From positions 1 through 64,000 of the forward strand of contig PCBK01000098.1 in the NCBI GenBank assembly GCA_002731275.1: a DNA stretch of 64,000 bases. The letters are read 5' to 3'. This document shows, one piece after another, positions 42,720-51,031 of this stretch. Positions within the stretch are counted from its first letter, which is position 1. Each line of letters begins with the position of its first letter. Under the pieces are notes generated by a model that saw only the letters and a program-made list of their open reading frames with translations, ran no database searches and had not been told where the DNA came from. The stretch is from Deltaproteobacteria bacterium. Its GTDB lineage: Bacteria > Myxococcota_C > UBA6777. The position numbers and the translations under genes were made by a program.

Positions 42720-43664
42720 TCAATCTGTGGGGTGTGTGGGGGCTTTTTGTGCAGCCTCTGTTGAAGGAGGTTGTTCGAGTGGTCTTTGTTCCCAGAGGAT
42801 GGTGAGCGCGAGCCATGCGCTCCATAGCATCACCGCGCTAAAGAGTCCGATCGGGAACGCCGAAGAGTGCTGCAAAGAAAAGAGCGATGTGAGCGTTGCG
42901 CCACCTAACACGACGATCCCGACAAACCATCCCCAGAGGTTGGTTTGTGTGGGGGTTGTCTTTGGGAGGTAGAGGCCTTTGGCGAGAAGACGTGCGGTGT
43001 TGATAAAGGGGACAAAGAGGAGGATCGCGTTGTGTGCTTCTCCGAAAAAGGGGAGCAGAAGAAGCCCTATGAAGCTCAATGAAAGCATTGCGATAGAGGG
43101 GTTGTACTTTGGGCGGATGGAGGCTTGTGGGGGAGTGCTTGAGGTTGGGGCGGGGGTGTCGTCGATCCATTCGATGTTTCTGCGTAAAAATTCTTCTCCA
43201 AGCATCGTCTCAATGTCAGCTTGCTGCAGACCTCTACGTCTGGCAAAGCGGACGATGAGATGCTGTCTTTGGTGATCACAGGTGCCGTCTTCGAGGAGCA
43301 GGTCGACGAGATCCCGAATGGGTTGCCACCGCAGCTCTCTGTAGGAGCGCCGAAATGCTTGCAGTGTACGGTCGTATTCTTGCCGACGGATGGGGTCGAA
43401 TAAGATCTCTCGTGCTTCTGTCAGACGGGCGAGCGCGTCAGGGGCTTGTCTTCTGTATTTGGGATTGGCTTGTTGACCGTTCCACCAGCGCTGCGCTTGT
43501 TTGAGCGCGTCCTCCAGCGCTGGTAAGGATGCGCGAGGGTGGAGGTGAAGAGCTTCGTACAGATCGACTTGTTTGTCTGCGAGTGCGCCGTAGCCGCGTC
43601 GAGCATGAAGTGGGGAAGGAGTTGGAGGAGCGGAGCCTGGAGGTGTCGGAGGGGTGTCTTGCAT
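42720..43664 (-). CDS. J-domain-like membrane protein without HPD motif
   Basis: The 314-residue protein has a Pro-rich N-terminus, then a segment with J-domain layout (VDLYEALHLHPRASLPALEDAL, later LTEAREILFDPIRRQEYD). The HPD tripeptide needed to stimulate DnaK is missing; the equivalent loop reads WWNGQQANPKYRR. A second small domain with RQHLIVRFARRRGL follows, and then three to four membrane segments (about 190-295). It is therefore probably a non-canonical J-like protein that does not activate Hsp70. Start ATG 43664 with only a weak ribosome binding site. Confidence 0.65.
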   Translation of the reverse strand: MQDTPPTPPGSAPPTPSPLHARRGYGALADKQVDLYEALHLHPRASLPALEDALKQAQRWWNGQQANPKYRRQAPDALARLTEAREILFDPIRRQEYDRTLQAFRRSYRELRWQPIRDLVDLLLEDGTCDHQRQHLIVRFARRRGLQQADIETMLGEEFLRRNIEWIDDTPAPTSSTPPQASIRPKYNPSIAMLSLSFIGLLLLPFFGEAHNAILLFVPFINTARLLAKGLYLPKTTPTQTNLWGWFVGIVVLGGATLTSLFSLQHSSAFPIGLFSAVMLWSAWLALTILWEQRPLEQPPSTEAAQKAPTHPTD

Positions 43665-43703
43665 GTTTGTGCCTGGTGTTTATCACGCCAAGAGTGAATG
43701 TCT

Positions 43704-44198
43704 CTACAAACTGGTGTCTGCTTTGGGGCAGTGGGAGCGATGGCGTTTTTTGTACTTGCTGATATGACGGCACGCAAAGCGGCGGATCATGGTCTCGTAA
43801 CGCTTCTTCTTTTTCTCCAAAAAGGTCATAATCTCTGCATAATTGGCTTTTCGCTTGCGTTTTTTGATCCTGCGGAATTTGCGGTATACTTTTTTGACTT
43901 TGTGACTACGCTTGTCGATGATCTCTAGACGGCGCATAATCCGCCTTGTAAACATCAACTCTCTACGCTCATTTGGGAAAATGTATCCATCACCAGCGAA
44001 GTTATGGTAAATCGATTTGTACTGGCGGGCGAGGACCTTCCAGACCTTGCGTAGACGCCAATCCCGAAAGCGAACTTTGGGTAACTTGGCGAGGTTTTTG
44101 TCTTCTTTGGTGTACGACTCTTTGGCGTCTGCCACGTGGAAGGGCGTTGATGAAAAAATGACCAGTGCAAGTAACAAGCTGAGTGGCCGCTGAAGCAT
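43704..44198 (-). CDS. Small exported basic protein
   Basis: The 164-residue protein has a signal peptide (LLLALVIFSS, cleavage near VADA) and a helical, very Arg/Lys/Tyr-rich body (RRLEIIDKRSHKVKKVYRKF). Two cysteines near the C-terminus. Composition resembles the basic exported proteins at 8174-10213. AAAGGA nine bases before the ATG at 44198 is the basis for this start; the longest frame begins at 44321. No family recognised. Confidence 0.55.
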   Translation of the reverse strand: MLQRPLSLLLALVIFSSTPFHVADAKESYTKEDKNLAKLPKVRFRDWRLRKVWKVLARQYKSIYHNFAGDGYIFPNERRELMFTRRIMRRLEIIDKRSHKVKKVYRKFRRIKKRKRKANYAEIMTFLEKKKKRYETMIRRFACRHISKYKKRHRSHCPKADTSL

Positions 44199-44233
44199 AG
44201 AGGACGTTCCTTTTGTGATGGGTTGATCTGTGT

Positions 44234-44325
44234 TTGAGTTTGTGAACTCAACGGAGGATGACTTCGTTGACATTGTGTCGCAGATGAGTTGGGACAACGC
44301 AACGACTTCGCTACGTGTCATTATA
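44234..44325 (-). promoter_or_regulatory. TATAAT box and leader hairpin upstream of the small basic protein
   Basis: On the minus strand a perfect TATAAT lies at 44325-44320, without a clear -35. In the resulting leader TTGAGTT (44234-44240) and AACTCAA (44245-44251) form a perfect 7-bp stem with TGTG loop, a possible operator or RNA structure. Confidence 0.35.
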
Positions 44326-44446
44326 GCGGGTGCGTTAAGGAAGAAAAAGATGGTACACCAAGTGTATGTCTGCTCAAGAGCGCATTTGTACGGTCATTTC
44401 GTGCTCATGTTCTCCGTAGAAACTTTTTGGGAAGGAGGAGCATCCC

Positions 44447-45223
44447 GTGACAGAAGGGAGGCATGATGAGGTTTGTTGGGAGCGTACGCTTGATGGGATG
44501 TTTGGTAAACGGGTGCAGTGTTACCAGCATCGCAAGGGGTATCGTTTTTCGCTTGACGCTGTGTTGTTGAGTTACTTCGCTGCGGAGGGAGGCGCACCTG
44601 TCGAGACGTTGGATTTCGGTTGTGGATGTGGGGTTGTTTTGTTGTTACTTGCGGATTTGTGGAGAGAACAGGGCGCACATCCGAGAATGATCGGTGTGGA
44701 GTTGCAGGACTCTCTAGCCTCACTTGCACGTGAGAACATCGCACTCAACGGATTCCAAGAGCAGCTCAGTGTGCTCCAACACAACTTACGTTACCGTTTG
44801 CGCAAGGGACGTTGGTCTCTCATCACCTTCAATCCTCCGTACTACGACGCAAAGAGAGGCCACGTCAGCGCTCACCCTGAGCGCGCTGCGGCCAGACATG
44901 AACTCCACGCAACGCTCGAACAGATGCTTGAGACCGCTGTTTCATCGATGCACGCAGATGGTCGTCTTGCCTTGGTCTATCCTGCCGAAGGAGCGCACCG
45001 TCTGCTTTGTGCACTTGAGCATCTGTCTTTGTCTTTGTCGCGGGTGCGTTTTGTACACCCATTTCCCGGTGAAGATGCCAAGCTGGTGTTGATCGAAGCC
45101 AAACGACGGAAAGTCGCGACGCGATGGCTCTCACCATGGAATGTTCATGTACAGCCGGGAGAATACACTGAGATTTTGGAGCATATGCTCCAGGGTCTAC
45201 CTGTGTGGGAGGATGGACGGTAG
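44447..45223 (+). CDS. tRNA1(Val) adenine-N6-methyltransferase-like (TrmN6/YfiC family)
   Basis: The 258-residue protein has the small-molecule/RNA methyltransferase fold: QHRKGYRFSLDAVLLSYFA, SAM-binding LDFGCGCGVVLLLLA, and the N6-adenine signature FNPPYYDAKRGH. This arrangement matches COG4123, whose E. coli member methylates A37 of tRNA-Val. The call to family is firm; the exact substrate is inferred. The start is GTG with AAGGAGG eight bases upstream. It is convergent with the FHA gene. Confidence 0.82.
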   Translation: MTEGRHDEVCWERTLDGMFGKRVQCYQHRKGYRFSLDAVLLSYFAAEGGAPVETLDFGCGCGVVLLLLADLWREQGAHPRMIGVELQDSLASLARENIALNGFQEQLSVLQHNLRYRLRKGRWSLITFNPPYYDAKRGHVSAHPERAAARHELHATLEQMLETAVSSMHADGRLALVYPAEGAHRLLCALEHLSLSLSRVRFVHPFPGEDAKLVLIEAKRRKVATRWLSPWNVHVQPGEYTEILEHMLQGLPVWEDGR

Positions 45224-45242
45224 GTGGCTTTTGCGACCTTGT

Positions 45243-45731
45243 CTACCAGAGGGGTTCGAGGAAGAGTTGGTAGTCACCAACTGTGATCTGATCGTTGGGA
45301 TGGACGACTTGTGGTGAGCCCACAAGATTACCGTTGAGGTAGGTACCATTCTCGCTCTTGAGATCGAGCAGGATAAATCGGTCGTCACGAAGCAGAATAC
45401 GGGCATGTCGGCGGCTGATGTCATTTCTGCGCAAGACGAGATCACTCTCAGAGGAGCGGCCAATTGTCAGCTCTCTTTGCATAAATTCGAATCGTTGCTG
45501 CCCTTCTGGACCGTGCAGCGAGATCGCGAACAAAACACTGACAGCTTCTGGCTCACTCGGCGCGAGGGGGACAGTCTCAATGACCTCTGCTCGCGACGGA
45601 AAGTTACGCGATGAACGAAACTCTACGAGCAATTCCTCCAAGCGACCGACAAACTCTTCATCAGAGAGCAGATCAGAGCTTTTCAGCTCTGTGAGCTGTT
45701 TCATATTTTCCACTATCTCGTCGCGAAACAA
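45243..45731 (-). CDS. FHA-domain protein
   Basis: The 162-residue protein has an acidic N-terminal helix region (1-75) and a C-terminal FHA domain: LTIGRSSESDLVLRRNDISRRHARIL and DLKSENGTYLNGNLV, with the Arg, Ser and Asn residues that bind phosphothreonine all present. It is cytosolic and could read phosphorylation by the kinases at 26155 and 28763. The start is TTG with AAGGAG 5 nt upstream. Confidence 0.85.
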   Translation of the reverse strand: MFRDEIVENMKQLTELKSSDLLSDEEFVGRLEELLVEFRSSRNFPSRAEVIETVPLAPSEPEAVSVLFAISLHGPEGQQRFEFMQRELTIGRSSESDLVLRRNDISRRHARILLRDDRFILLDLKSENGTYLNGNLVGSPQVVHPNDQITVGDYQLFLEPLW

Positions 45732-45801
45732 GGGGACTCCTTCCGGTCTTGTGATCTTATCGTCAATGTGTGTCTTTCTCAGACATCAACACGAAGACAC
45801 T

Positions 45802-45829
45802 ATTTTATCAATTTCTTGCCAATTGTGAA
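45802..45829 (-). promoter_or_regulatory. Candidate promoter of the FHA gene
   Basis: On the minus strand TTCACA (45829-45824), a 16-nt spacer and TAAAAT (45807-45802), about 70 nt before the TTG start. Confidence 0.4.
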
Positions 45830-45863
45830 GAGGGAGGTGGCGATTGTTTTTTTGGGAAATTTC

Positions 45864-45893
45864 TTGAACGACCCATATTGTAGAGTGTATACC
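45864..45893 (+). promoter_or_regulatory. Candidate promoter of ruvC
   Basis: TTGAAC (45864-45869), an 18-nt spacer and TATACC (45888-45893), 65 nt before the GTG start of ruvC. Confidence 0.4.
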
Positions 45894-45957
45894 GAAAGAA
45901 AGGGTGAACGAAGTTTCAGATGTATTTTGCATCATGCGTGAAGAAAAGGAGTCATCT

Positions 45958-46542
45958 GTGGAGCGGATATTAGGGATCGATCCAGGTTCGTTGATCACCG
46001 GTTGGGGGATCATTGATTATGACAACAACCGCATCTCACATGTGGACAATGGTGGGATTTTTACGAGGCAAAAAGCCTTTCACCAGCGCCTGAGAGAGAT
46101 CCACGAAGGATTGAAAGAGGTGCTTGAGGAGTACAAACCTACGATTGTGTCGATGGAACAAGTGTTTGTGTCCAAAAACGCACAGTCTGCCTTAAAGCTC
46201 GGTCAGGCTCGTGGTGTCGCGTTGATCACTGTGCTTAACAAAGATTTGACTGTGCATGAATACGCGCCGACGAAGATCAAGCAGATCGTGACAGGCAAGG
46301 GGCGGGCTGACAAGGAGCAAGTGGCTCGCATGGTGCAGACACTGCTCGGCTTGCCAGAGCCTGCTCAAGTGGATGCTTCTGATGCGCTCGCGGCGGCGAT
46401 CACATATGCACTTCAGCCTGATGTCTCAGAGCAAACCAACGAGTTGCTTGCGCTCGCGTCCAAGTCGAAGAGAAAGCGCAGCTCTCGGCGAAAATCGCGG
46501 GCGAAGGACGCAGCTGCGCTTGTCGCAAAGTGTTCTTCTTGA
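45958..46542 (+). CDS. ruvC: Holliday junction endonuclease RuvC
   Basis: The 194-residue protein keeps the four catalytic acidic residues at nearly the E. coli spacing: Asp8 in GIDPGS, Glu67 in SMEQVF, and Asp139 and Asp142 in VDASDALA. It cleaves four-way junctions delivered by RuvAB. A Lys/Arg/Ser-rich C-terminal tail of about 30 residues extends beyond the usual end. AAGGAG six bases before the GTG at 45958 picks this start over ATGs upstream. No ruvA or ruvB nearby. Confidence 0.93.
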   Translation: MERILGIDPGSLITGWGIIDYDNNRISHVDNGGIFTRQKAFHQRLREIHEGLKEVLEEYKPTIVSMEQVFVSKNAQSALKLGQARGVALITVLNKDLTVHEYAPTKIKQIVTGKGRADKEQVARMVQTLLGLPEPAQVDASDALAAAITYALQPDVSEQTNELLALASKSKRKRSSRRKSRAKDAAALVAKCSS

Positions 46543-46555
46543 TCGAGATACTCTA

Positions 46556-46945
46556 CTAAAAGGGGAAGAGGGCACCTTTGAGCAGCTGACATTCGATGTC
46601 GTGCTCTGTGCGAAAAGACACACCAAGAACATCAAAACGTATCTCTGGATCGAGCAGATTGTCTGCCTGGAAGGCGAGATAGTGTTGTGCGGCTTTTTGT
46701 AGGCGTTGTTGTTTTTTGTGATGGATACTCGAGAGGGCTTCCTCTGTTGGGCGTCTTGAAAGGCTCCTTACCTCGATAAAGACGAGGACATCACCATCCA
46801 TCGCCACGATGTCGATCTCACCTGTACGGCAACGATAGTTGTGTGTGAGGAGCTCGTAACCTTGTGATTGAAGCCAAACACTCGCGAGGGCTTCGGCTTG
46901 TTGCCCTCGTCGATTGTGCTTTTGCTTGGGAGGTTTAGGTACCAT
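46556..46945 (-). CDS. YraN/UPF0102-family endonuclease-like protein
   Basis: The 129-residue protein matches the UPF0102 family: RRGQQAEALASVWLQSQGYELL, THNYRCRTGEIDIVAMDGDVLVFIEVR with the PD-(D/E)xK-like D-ExR core, and HHKKQQRLQKAAQHYL. The ATG at 46945 lies inside the 3' end of rnhB, so translation is coupled; in-frame ATGs at 46975 and further up are possible but lie deep in rnhB. rnhB-yraN adjacency is common. Molecular role in vivo is not settled. Confidence 0.82.
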   Translation of the reverse strand: MVPKPPKQKHNRRGQQAEALASVWLQSQGYELLTHNYRCRTGEIDIVAMDGDVLVFIEVRSLSRRPTEEALSSIHHKKQQRLQKAAQHYLAFQADNLLDPEIRFDVLGVSFRTEHDIECQLLKGALFPF

Positions 46946-47663
46946 CTGAGGTGGAGTCTGTGAGGAGGGACTCATCGTTTTCTGTGGGAGGTTCTTCTTT
47001 TTCTTCGGGCAGGACGCCTTTAAACGAGAAGCGGTGAATGGGACAGGGGCCATGATCGAGGATCGCCTGTCTGTGTTTGGCTGAAGCATAACCCTTGTGA
47101 GAGGCGAAGTCGTAGATCGGGTAGAGATCGTGGTATGCAGCCATGATACGGTCGCGTGTTACCTTGGCGAGGATCGACGCGGCGGCGATATTGTGGCTGA
47201 GATGATCTCCCTTTACAACTGTTTTCAGGGGGCCATCAAAGGGGAATTTTTGGTTTCCGTCGATCAGGATCAGTTGTGGCTCTTCGGGGAGCTGTCGCAA
47301 CAATTGGACGAGCGCGAGTCTCATCGCTTTGAGCGTGGATTGAAGGATGTTAATCTCGTCGATCTCGGCGGCGGAAATCACAGCAACACCCACCGCATCA
47401 GCTTTGTCGAGCACTTGGTCAAACAGCTTGTCTCTTTGGGCCTCAGACAGGCGCTTTGAGTCATCGAGCTGAGGGATCCACGTGTCAGGAGGGAGAGTCG
47501 CCGCAGCCGCGACAACAGGACCCGCAAGTGGACCTCGACCGGCTTCATCGATGCCGATGATACGGTGGATCTTTTGTTGGGCATATTCTTGTTCGAGCCA
47601 GCGATGGCTCTCGAAGAGAGTGCTTTGTTGGGGGGAGGTTTTGGAGGATTTGGCGCGTGCCAT
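46935..47663 (-). CDS. rnhB: Ribonuclease HII
   Basis: The 242-residue protein has RIIGIDEAGRGPLAGPVVAA with the catalytic Asp39 and Glu40, LDDSKRLSEAQRD, LILIDGNQ with a third Asp and the SHNIAAASILAKVTRD segment of type 2 RNases H. It removes ribonucleotides from DNA and RNA primers. The last 30 residues are an acidic Glu/Thr tail. The start lies 9 nt after the rplS stop, without its own ribosome binding site. Confidence 0.93.
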   Translation of the reverse strand: MARAKSSKTSPQQSTLFESHRWLEQEYAQQKIHRIIGIDEAGRGPLAGPVVAAAATLPPDTWIPQLDDSKRLSEAQRDKLFDQVLDKADAVGVAVISAAEIDEINILQSTLKAMRLALVQLLRQLPEEPQLILIDGNQKFPFDGPLKTVVKGDHLSHNIAAASILAKVTRDRIMAAYHDLYPIYDFASHKGYASAKHRQAILDHGPCPIHRFSFKGVLPEEKEEPPTENDESLLTDSTSDGT

Positions 47664-47672
47664 AGGTGAGAC

Positions 47673-48023
47673 TTAGCGGTTGGTACGTCGTTCGCGGATA
47701 CGTGCAGCTTTTCCGCGGAGGTTGCGGAGGTAGTAGAGTTTTGCACGACGGACGCGTCCACGTTGCAGAACTTCAACGCGATCGAGCATTGGGGAGTGGA
47801 TGGGGAATGTTCTCTCGACACCTACACCGTAGGAGATCTTGCGAACTTTAAAGGAAGCGCGGACGCCACCTCGTTTGAAGGAGATGCAGACGCCTTCGAA
47901 GGCCTGCAGACGTTCTTTTTCACCTTCGCGGATACGTACGTAAACGCGGACGGTGTCGCCAGCCTGAAACTCTGGGATATCCATACGCGAATAACGGCGT
48001 TCAATACTATCGATTACGTTCAT
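47673..48023 (-). CDS. rplS: 50S ribosomal protein L19
   Basis: The 116-residue protein has the full L19 pattern: [55 protein letters not shown], and [23 protein letters not shown] eight bases before the ATG at 48023. It heads rplS-rnhB-yraN and has its own promoter, while trmD lies upstream on the other side of a 195-residue SPOUT gene. Confidence 0.95.
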   Translation of the reverse strand: MNVIDSIERRYSRMDIPEFQAGDTVRVYVRIREGEKERLQAFEGVCISFKRGGVRASFKVRKISYGVGVERTFPIHSPMLDRVEVLQRGRVRRAKLYYLRNLRGKAARIRERRTNR

Positions 48024-48172
48024 TTGAAAACTCTCCCATTCTATCTTCAATGACTTGATATTAACTCAAGTAAAATGACATTAACAGTGTGATTTTATTG
48101 GTGAGTGATGCATGACAGGCGGGAATTTTTTGCTTTATGTATCATCACTGACAATCACAGATTCGGCGCATA

Positions 48173-48201
48173 AATGTACATAAGTGGGACCAGAAAGTCA
48201 A
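48173..48201 (-). promoter_or_regulatory. Candidate sigma70 promoter of rplS-rnhB-yraN
   Basis: On the minus strand TTGACT (48201-48196), a 17-nt spacer and TACATT (48178-48173). The leader of about 140 nt contains the palindrome ACTTGA/TCAAGT at 48053-48071, 30 nt before the start codon, which could take part in ribosomal-protein feedback. Confidence 0.5.
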
Positions 48202-48306
48202 GCCTAATTTGGCAATTTTTGCGCACATTTTAACGATTCTGTGTTGTGATGACATACAAACGAGCTCAAATTCAAGGGCCGGCCATAAGGGAATTGTATA
48301 AGTACG

Positions 48307-48894
48307 TCAGATCACCTCATGGACACCGAGGAGTCTGTCAATGGTGATGGCCATCGCAGCGCGCACGGAGAGATGGTTGTATGGTGTGGGGCCAATAATA
48401 GGCGGCAGAAACGCGTGAATCGATGGTTTCAATTCCTGTTCAGCGAGTCCCCAGCCTGTACCAAAGACGACGAGGAAGGGTGTGTCTTCTGTCTCAAAGC
48501 GCGCTCGAAGATCTTCGTAAGAGGTCATCTCCTCTTCTGTTTTGCGTGCGCTTGTGCCGATGAGGTACGGAGCTTTTCCGTGTGCATCTTCGATCACTTT
48601 GCAGGCGGCTTCAAGGGACTCTGCGCCTTCCAGATGCTCAAGGGCCATACGTCTCGTTGGGGTCTTTTTGGCGCCAGGACCATCGACCCAGTGGGCGCGC
48701 ACACGGTGGACGAGGGACAATTGCTCGTGAAGTGGGGTGACGATAAAGAACTTCTTGAGTCCATATGTGGCGCTGAGTCGACTGCCATCATGTGCGTCGA
48801 GGTTGGTGACAGCCGTGGTGATAATGTCTCCTTGCCTGTCGAGGATTGGGTAGTGGACAAGGGCCATATACACGGGGGCTCTGTTGGTGCTCAT
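48307..48894 (-). CDS. SPOUT-type RNA methyltransferase of the TrmD-adjacent family
   Basis: The 195-residue protein matches the family often found next to trmD (SAM-dependent RNA methyltransferase, PF09936-like): VYMALVHYPILDRQGDIITTAVTNLDAHD, KKFFIVTPL, FLVVFGTGWGLAEQ and PPIIGPTPYNHLSVRAAMAI, a knotted SAM site. The RNA target is not known to me. AAAGGA before the ATG at 48894, which follows the trmD stop by 41 nt; the longest frame reaches into trmD. Confidence 0.82.
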   Translation of the reverse strand: MSTNRAPVYMALVHYPILDRQGDIITTAVTNLDAHDGSRLSATYGLKKFFIVTPLHEQLSLVHRVRAHWVDGPGAKKTPTRRMALEHLEGAESLEAACKVIEDAHGKAPYLIGTSARKTEEEMTSYEDLRARFETEDTPFLVVFGTGWGLAEQELKPSIHAFLPPIIGPTPYNHLSVRAAMAITIDRLLGVHEVI

Positions 48895-48935
48895 GGGCGC
48901 TTCCTTTGTGAAACTGTCTGCGATTGGTTCGGTTT

Positions 48936-49691
48936 CTATGTCGTTTTGTTTTCTTTTCGTTCGCGCTTGATCTCTTTGAGTAGTTTGCTCTCTTCTTTGG
49001 TGAGAGGGCGTTTCTGAAGTAACTCCGGACGTCGATCGAGGGTGCGCTCCAGTGACTGCTTCAGACGCCATTGGCGGATCTTTGCGTGGTTGCCTGACAT
49101 CAAGACGGAGGGGACATCATGTTCCTCGAACTTAGCGGGACGGGTGTATTGAGGATATTCGAGGAGCGTTTGTTGAAACGACTCTTCTTGGATCGACTCA
49201 GGATTTCCTAACACCTCAGGGATCAAACGGGCGACTGCGTCGAACATCGACATGGCAGGAAGTTCCCCTCCTGAGACGACATAATCGCCAAGTGAGATCT
49301 CTCTGTCAATGTGATGTTGTCTGATGCGTTCGTCGAACCCTTCATAGCGACCACATACGGCGATCAACCCTGGAGCTTCCGAGAGTTCTTCAGCGATCTT
49401 TTGTGTGAAGGGTTCACCTTGTGGGCTCATCAAGATCACCGGAGAGTTTGGGGGGGCTGCTTCGCGCGCTGCGGCGATGGCCTTCGAGAGCGGTTCGGGC
49501 TTCATCACCATGCCACCCCCTCCTCCATAGGGCGTATCATCGACAGTACGGTGTTTATCTGTCGTGAAGTCGCGGATGTCGATCGCTTCGACGCTGAGGC
49601 GTCCACGTTCTATCGCACGACCTACGACACCGACCCCGAGGGGGCCGGGTACAATCTCAGGGAAGAGGGTGAGCATGATAAATCGTTTCAT
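48936..49691 (-). CDS. trmD: tRNA (guanine-37-N1)-methyltransferase
   Basis: The 251-residue protein shows the TrmD signature: LTLFPEIVPGPLGVGVVGRA, DDTPYGGGGGMVMKPEPL, CGRYEGFDERI and ISLGDYVVSGGELPA, the trefoil-knot SAM site. It makes m1G37, preventing +1 frameshifts. CGGAG lies 9 nt before the ATG. Part of the classical rpsP-rimM-trmD cluster, here with a 180-nt spacer to rimM containing a strong hairpin. Confidence 0.95.
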   Translation of the reverse strand: MKRFIMLTLFPEIVPGPLGVGVVGRAIERGRLSVEAIDIRDFTTDKHRTVDDTPYGGGGGMVMKPEPLSKAIAAAREAAPPNSPVILMSPQGEPFTQKIAEELSEAPGLIAVCGRYEGFDERIRQHHIDREISLGDYVVSGGELPAMSMFDAVARLIPEVLGNPESIQEESFQQTLLEYPQYTRPAKFEEHDVPSVLMSGNHAKIRQWRLKQSLERTLDRRPELLQKRPLTKEESKLLKEIKRERKENKTT

Positions 49692-49755
49692 GATGGGCAG
49701 CTCCGAATGATGGGGTGAAGGCCGGCCTAAGCGTTTGTCCGCGAGTCGTTGGACA

Positions 49756-49790
49756 GCGGATGCTTTGGCATTGGAGACCAGAGCATCCGC
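49756..49790 (-). other. Strong hairpin between rimM and trmD
   Basis: GCGGATGCT (49756-49764) pairs with AGCATCCGC (49782-49790), and the stem continues inward with TTGG against CCAG including one G-U pair, about 13 bp with a 9-nt loop. No U-run follows on the minus strand. It may be a processing site, an attenuator or a translational control element in the operon. Confidence 0.5.
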
Positions 49791-49871
49791 AAGGTATTCG
49801 ATTTGAAGAGGATGTGCAACACGAATTTGTGTAGATCTGCGCGGTGTATATGAGGTGTTGTTCGAGTTGAT

Positions 49872-50438
49872 TTACTCTTCGTCGTCAAATAGACCCGGTA
49901 GCATCTCGACTTCGATACGTTTTTGTTCGACATCAATTGTGGGGACGATGCTCTCGACGACGGGGACAAATACTTCTCTTTTTTTGTACGCGACGACGAG
50001 GATTGGGTAGGAAGGTCCAGGGAGGACGCGTTTCACGTGTCCGATCTCTTCGCCTGTGGTGGAGAAGACAGGAAGCTCTGCGAGTTGATAAAAGTAAAAC
50101 TCGTCCTCATCAAGCTCTGGGAAATCAGAAGTTGGGACAAAGAGCTCACATCGCTTGAGTGCTTCTGCGTCGTTGCGGTTGTTGGCCTCTTTGAATTTGA
50201 CCAGATAACCTTTGTTGTGATCGCGGACGTATTGGATGTGGAGTGTTTGTCTGGGGTGTTGGGGCGATTGGACGGTGACGGTCTCGATATCGAGGATCGT
50301 CTCGCCGTTTGGGTTGTGTAAGTGGATACGGACTTCACCACGCAGACCGTGTGCTTGTGTGATGTATCCGAGTGAACACATCCCTTCGGGCGCAGTTTGT
50401 TTGCGTTGTTTTGCAGGGTTTTGTTTTTTTTCTTGCAT
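49872..50438 (-). CDS. rimM: 16S rRNA processing protein RimM
   Basis: The 188-residue protein has GYITQAHGLRGEVRIHLHNP at the start of the first barrel and LDEDEFYFYQLAELPVFST and FVPVVESIVPTIDVEQKRIEV in the PRC barrel. It matures the 30S head by binding S19. About 20 residues of polar N-terminal extension precede the fold. Three starts are possible (50576, 50438, 50381); 50438 leaves a modest extension and does not run through the upstream hairpin. It ends with FDDEE, usual for the family. Confidence 0.88.
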   Translation of the reverse strand: MQEKKQNPAKQRKQTAPEGMCSLGYITQAHGLRGEVRIHLHNPNGETILDIETVTVQSPQHPRQTLHIQYVRDHNKGYLVKFKEANNRNDAEALKRCELFVPTSDFPELDEDEFYFYQLAELPVFSTTGEEIGHVKRVLPGPSYPILVVAYKKREVFVPVVESIVPTIDVEQKRIEVEMLPGLFDDEE

Positions 50439-50578
50439 CTTTGGAAGTGATTTGGATCGTCTGACTACCAGGACACACCGACAAGATATGTCAGGTGGTG
50501 GCAGGACGGGGTGGATGAATGTGACATGGCGGAGGACAGGTGTATGCCATACACAAGAGGTGTGGATGACATGCACGA

Positions 50579-50610
50579 TACAAAGACCGCTCGTTAGAGC
50601 GGTCTTTGTA
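50579..50610 (-). other. Perfect 14-bp hairpin between khpA and rimM
   Basis: TACAAAGACCGCTC (50579-50592), loop GTTA, GAGCGGTCTTTGTA (50597-50610). Outer bases ATGCAC and GTGCAT flank it symmetrically and could extend the fold. On the minus strand no U-run follows, so it is not a standard terminator; on the plus strand none either. It separates rpsP-khpA from rimM-trmD and may set their relative output. Confidence 0.6.
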
Positions 50611-50659
50611 CGTATATATCATGTAGTGCATTGCGTTGGCGAGTGACTCACCGGTGCAA

Positions 50660-50893
50660 TTATTCGATAATCTCGAGGACACAGCGCTTGCGAAGTTTTG
50701 TCGACGCAGCGCTGAGGATGATACGGATGGCGCGGGCGGTTCGTCCTTGCTTTCCGATCACTTTTCCGAGATCTTCTTTTGCGACTTTGAGCTCGATGAC
50801 GGATGTTTGTTCGCCTTCGATCTCGATCACTGAAACTTGTTCTGGGTGATCAACGAGTGCTTTCGCGATTAACTCGACTAATTCCTTGAGCAT
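50660..50893 (-). CDS. khpA: KH-domain RNA-binding protein
   Basis: The 77-residue protein matches the YlqC/KhpA family: [21 protein letters not shown], a short beta pair, then the GxxG loop [20 protein letters not shown]. It binds RNA, in some bacteria with KhpB. AGGAGG lies directly upstream of the ATG. Position between rpsP and rimM is the conserved location for this gene. Confidence 0.92.
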   Translation of the reverse strand: MLKELVELIAKALVDHPEQVSVIEIEGEQTSVIELKVAKEDLGKVIGKQGRTARAIRIILSAASTKLRKRCVLEIIE

Positions 50894-51031
50894 CTTCCAC
50901 CTCCTGTAGGGCGATTCAACGTGTTAGCTCACTATCCACATGTTTCACGATAGGACTTCTTTGTGCGGTTTTCAATAGCAACAGCAGCAGATATCTTGGA
51001 GATGTGCGATTTTGGGATGCGCAGGGTCGTG

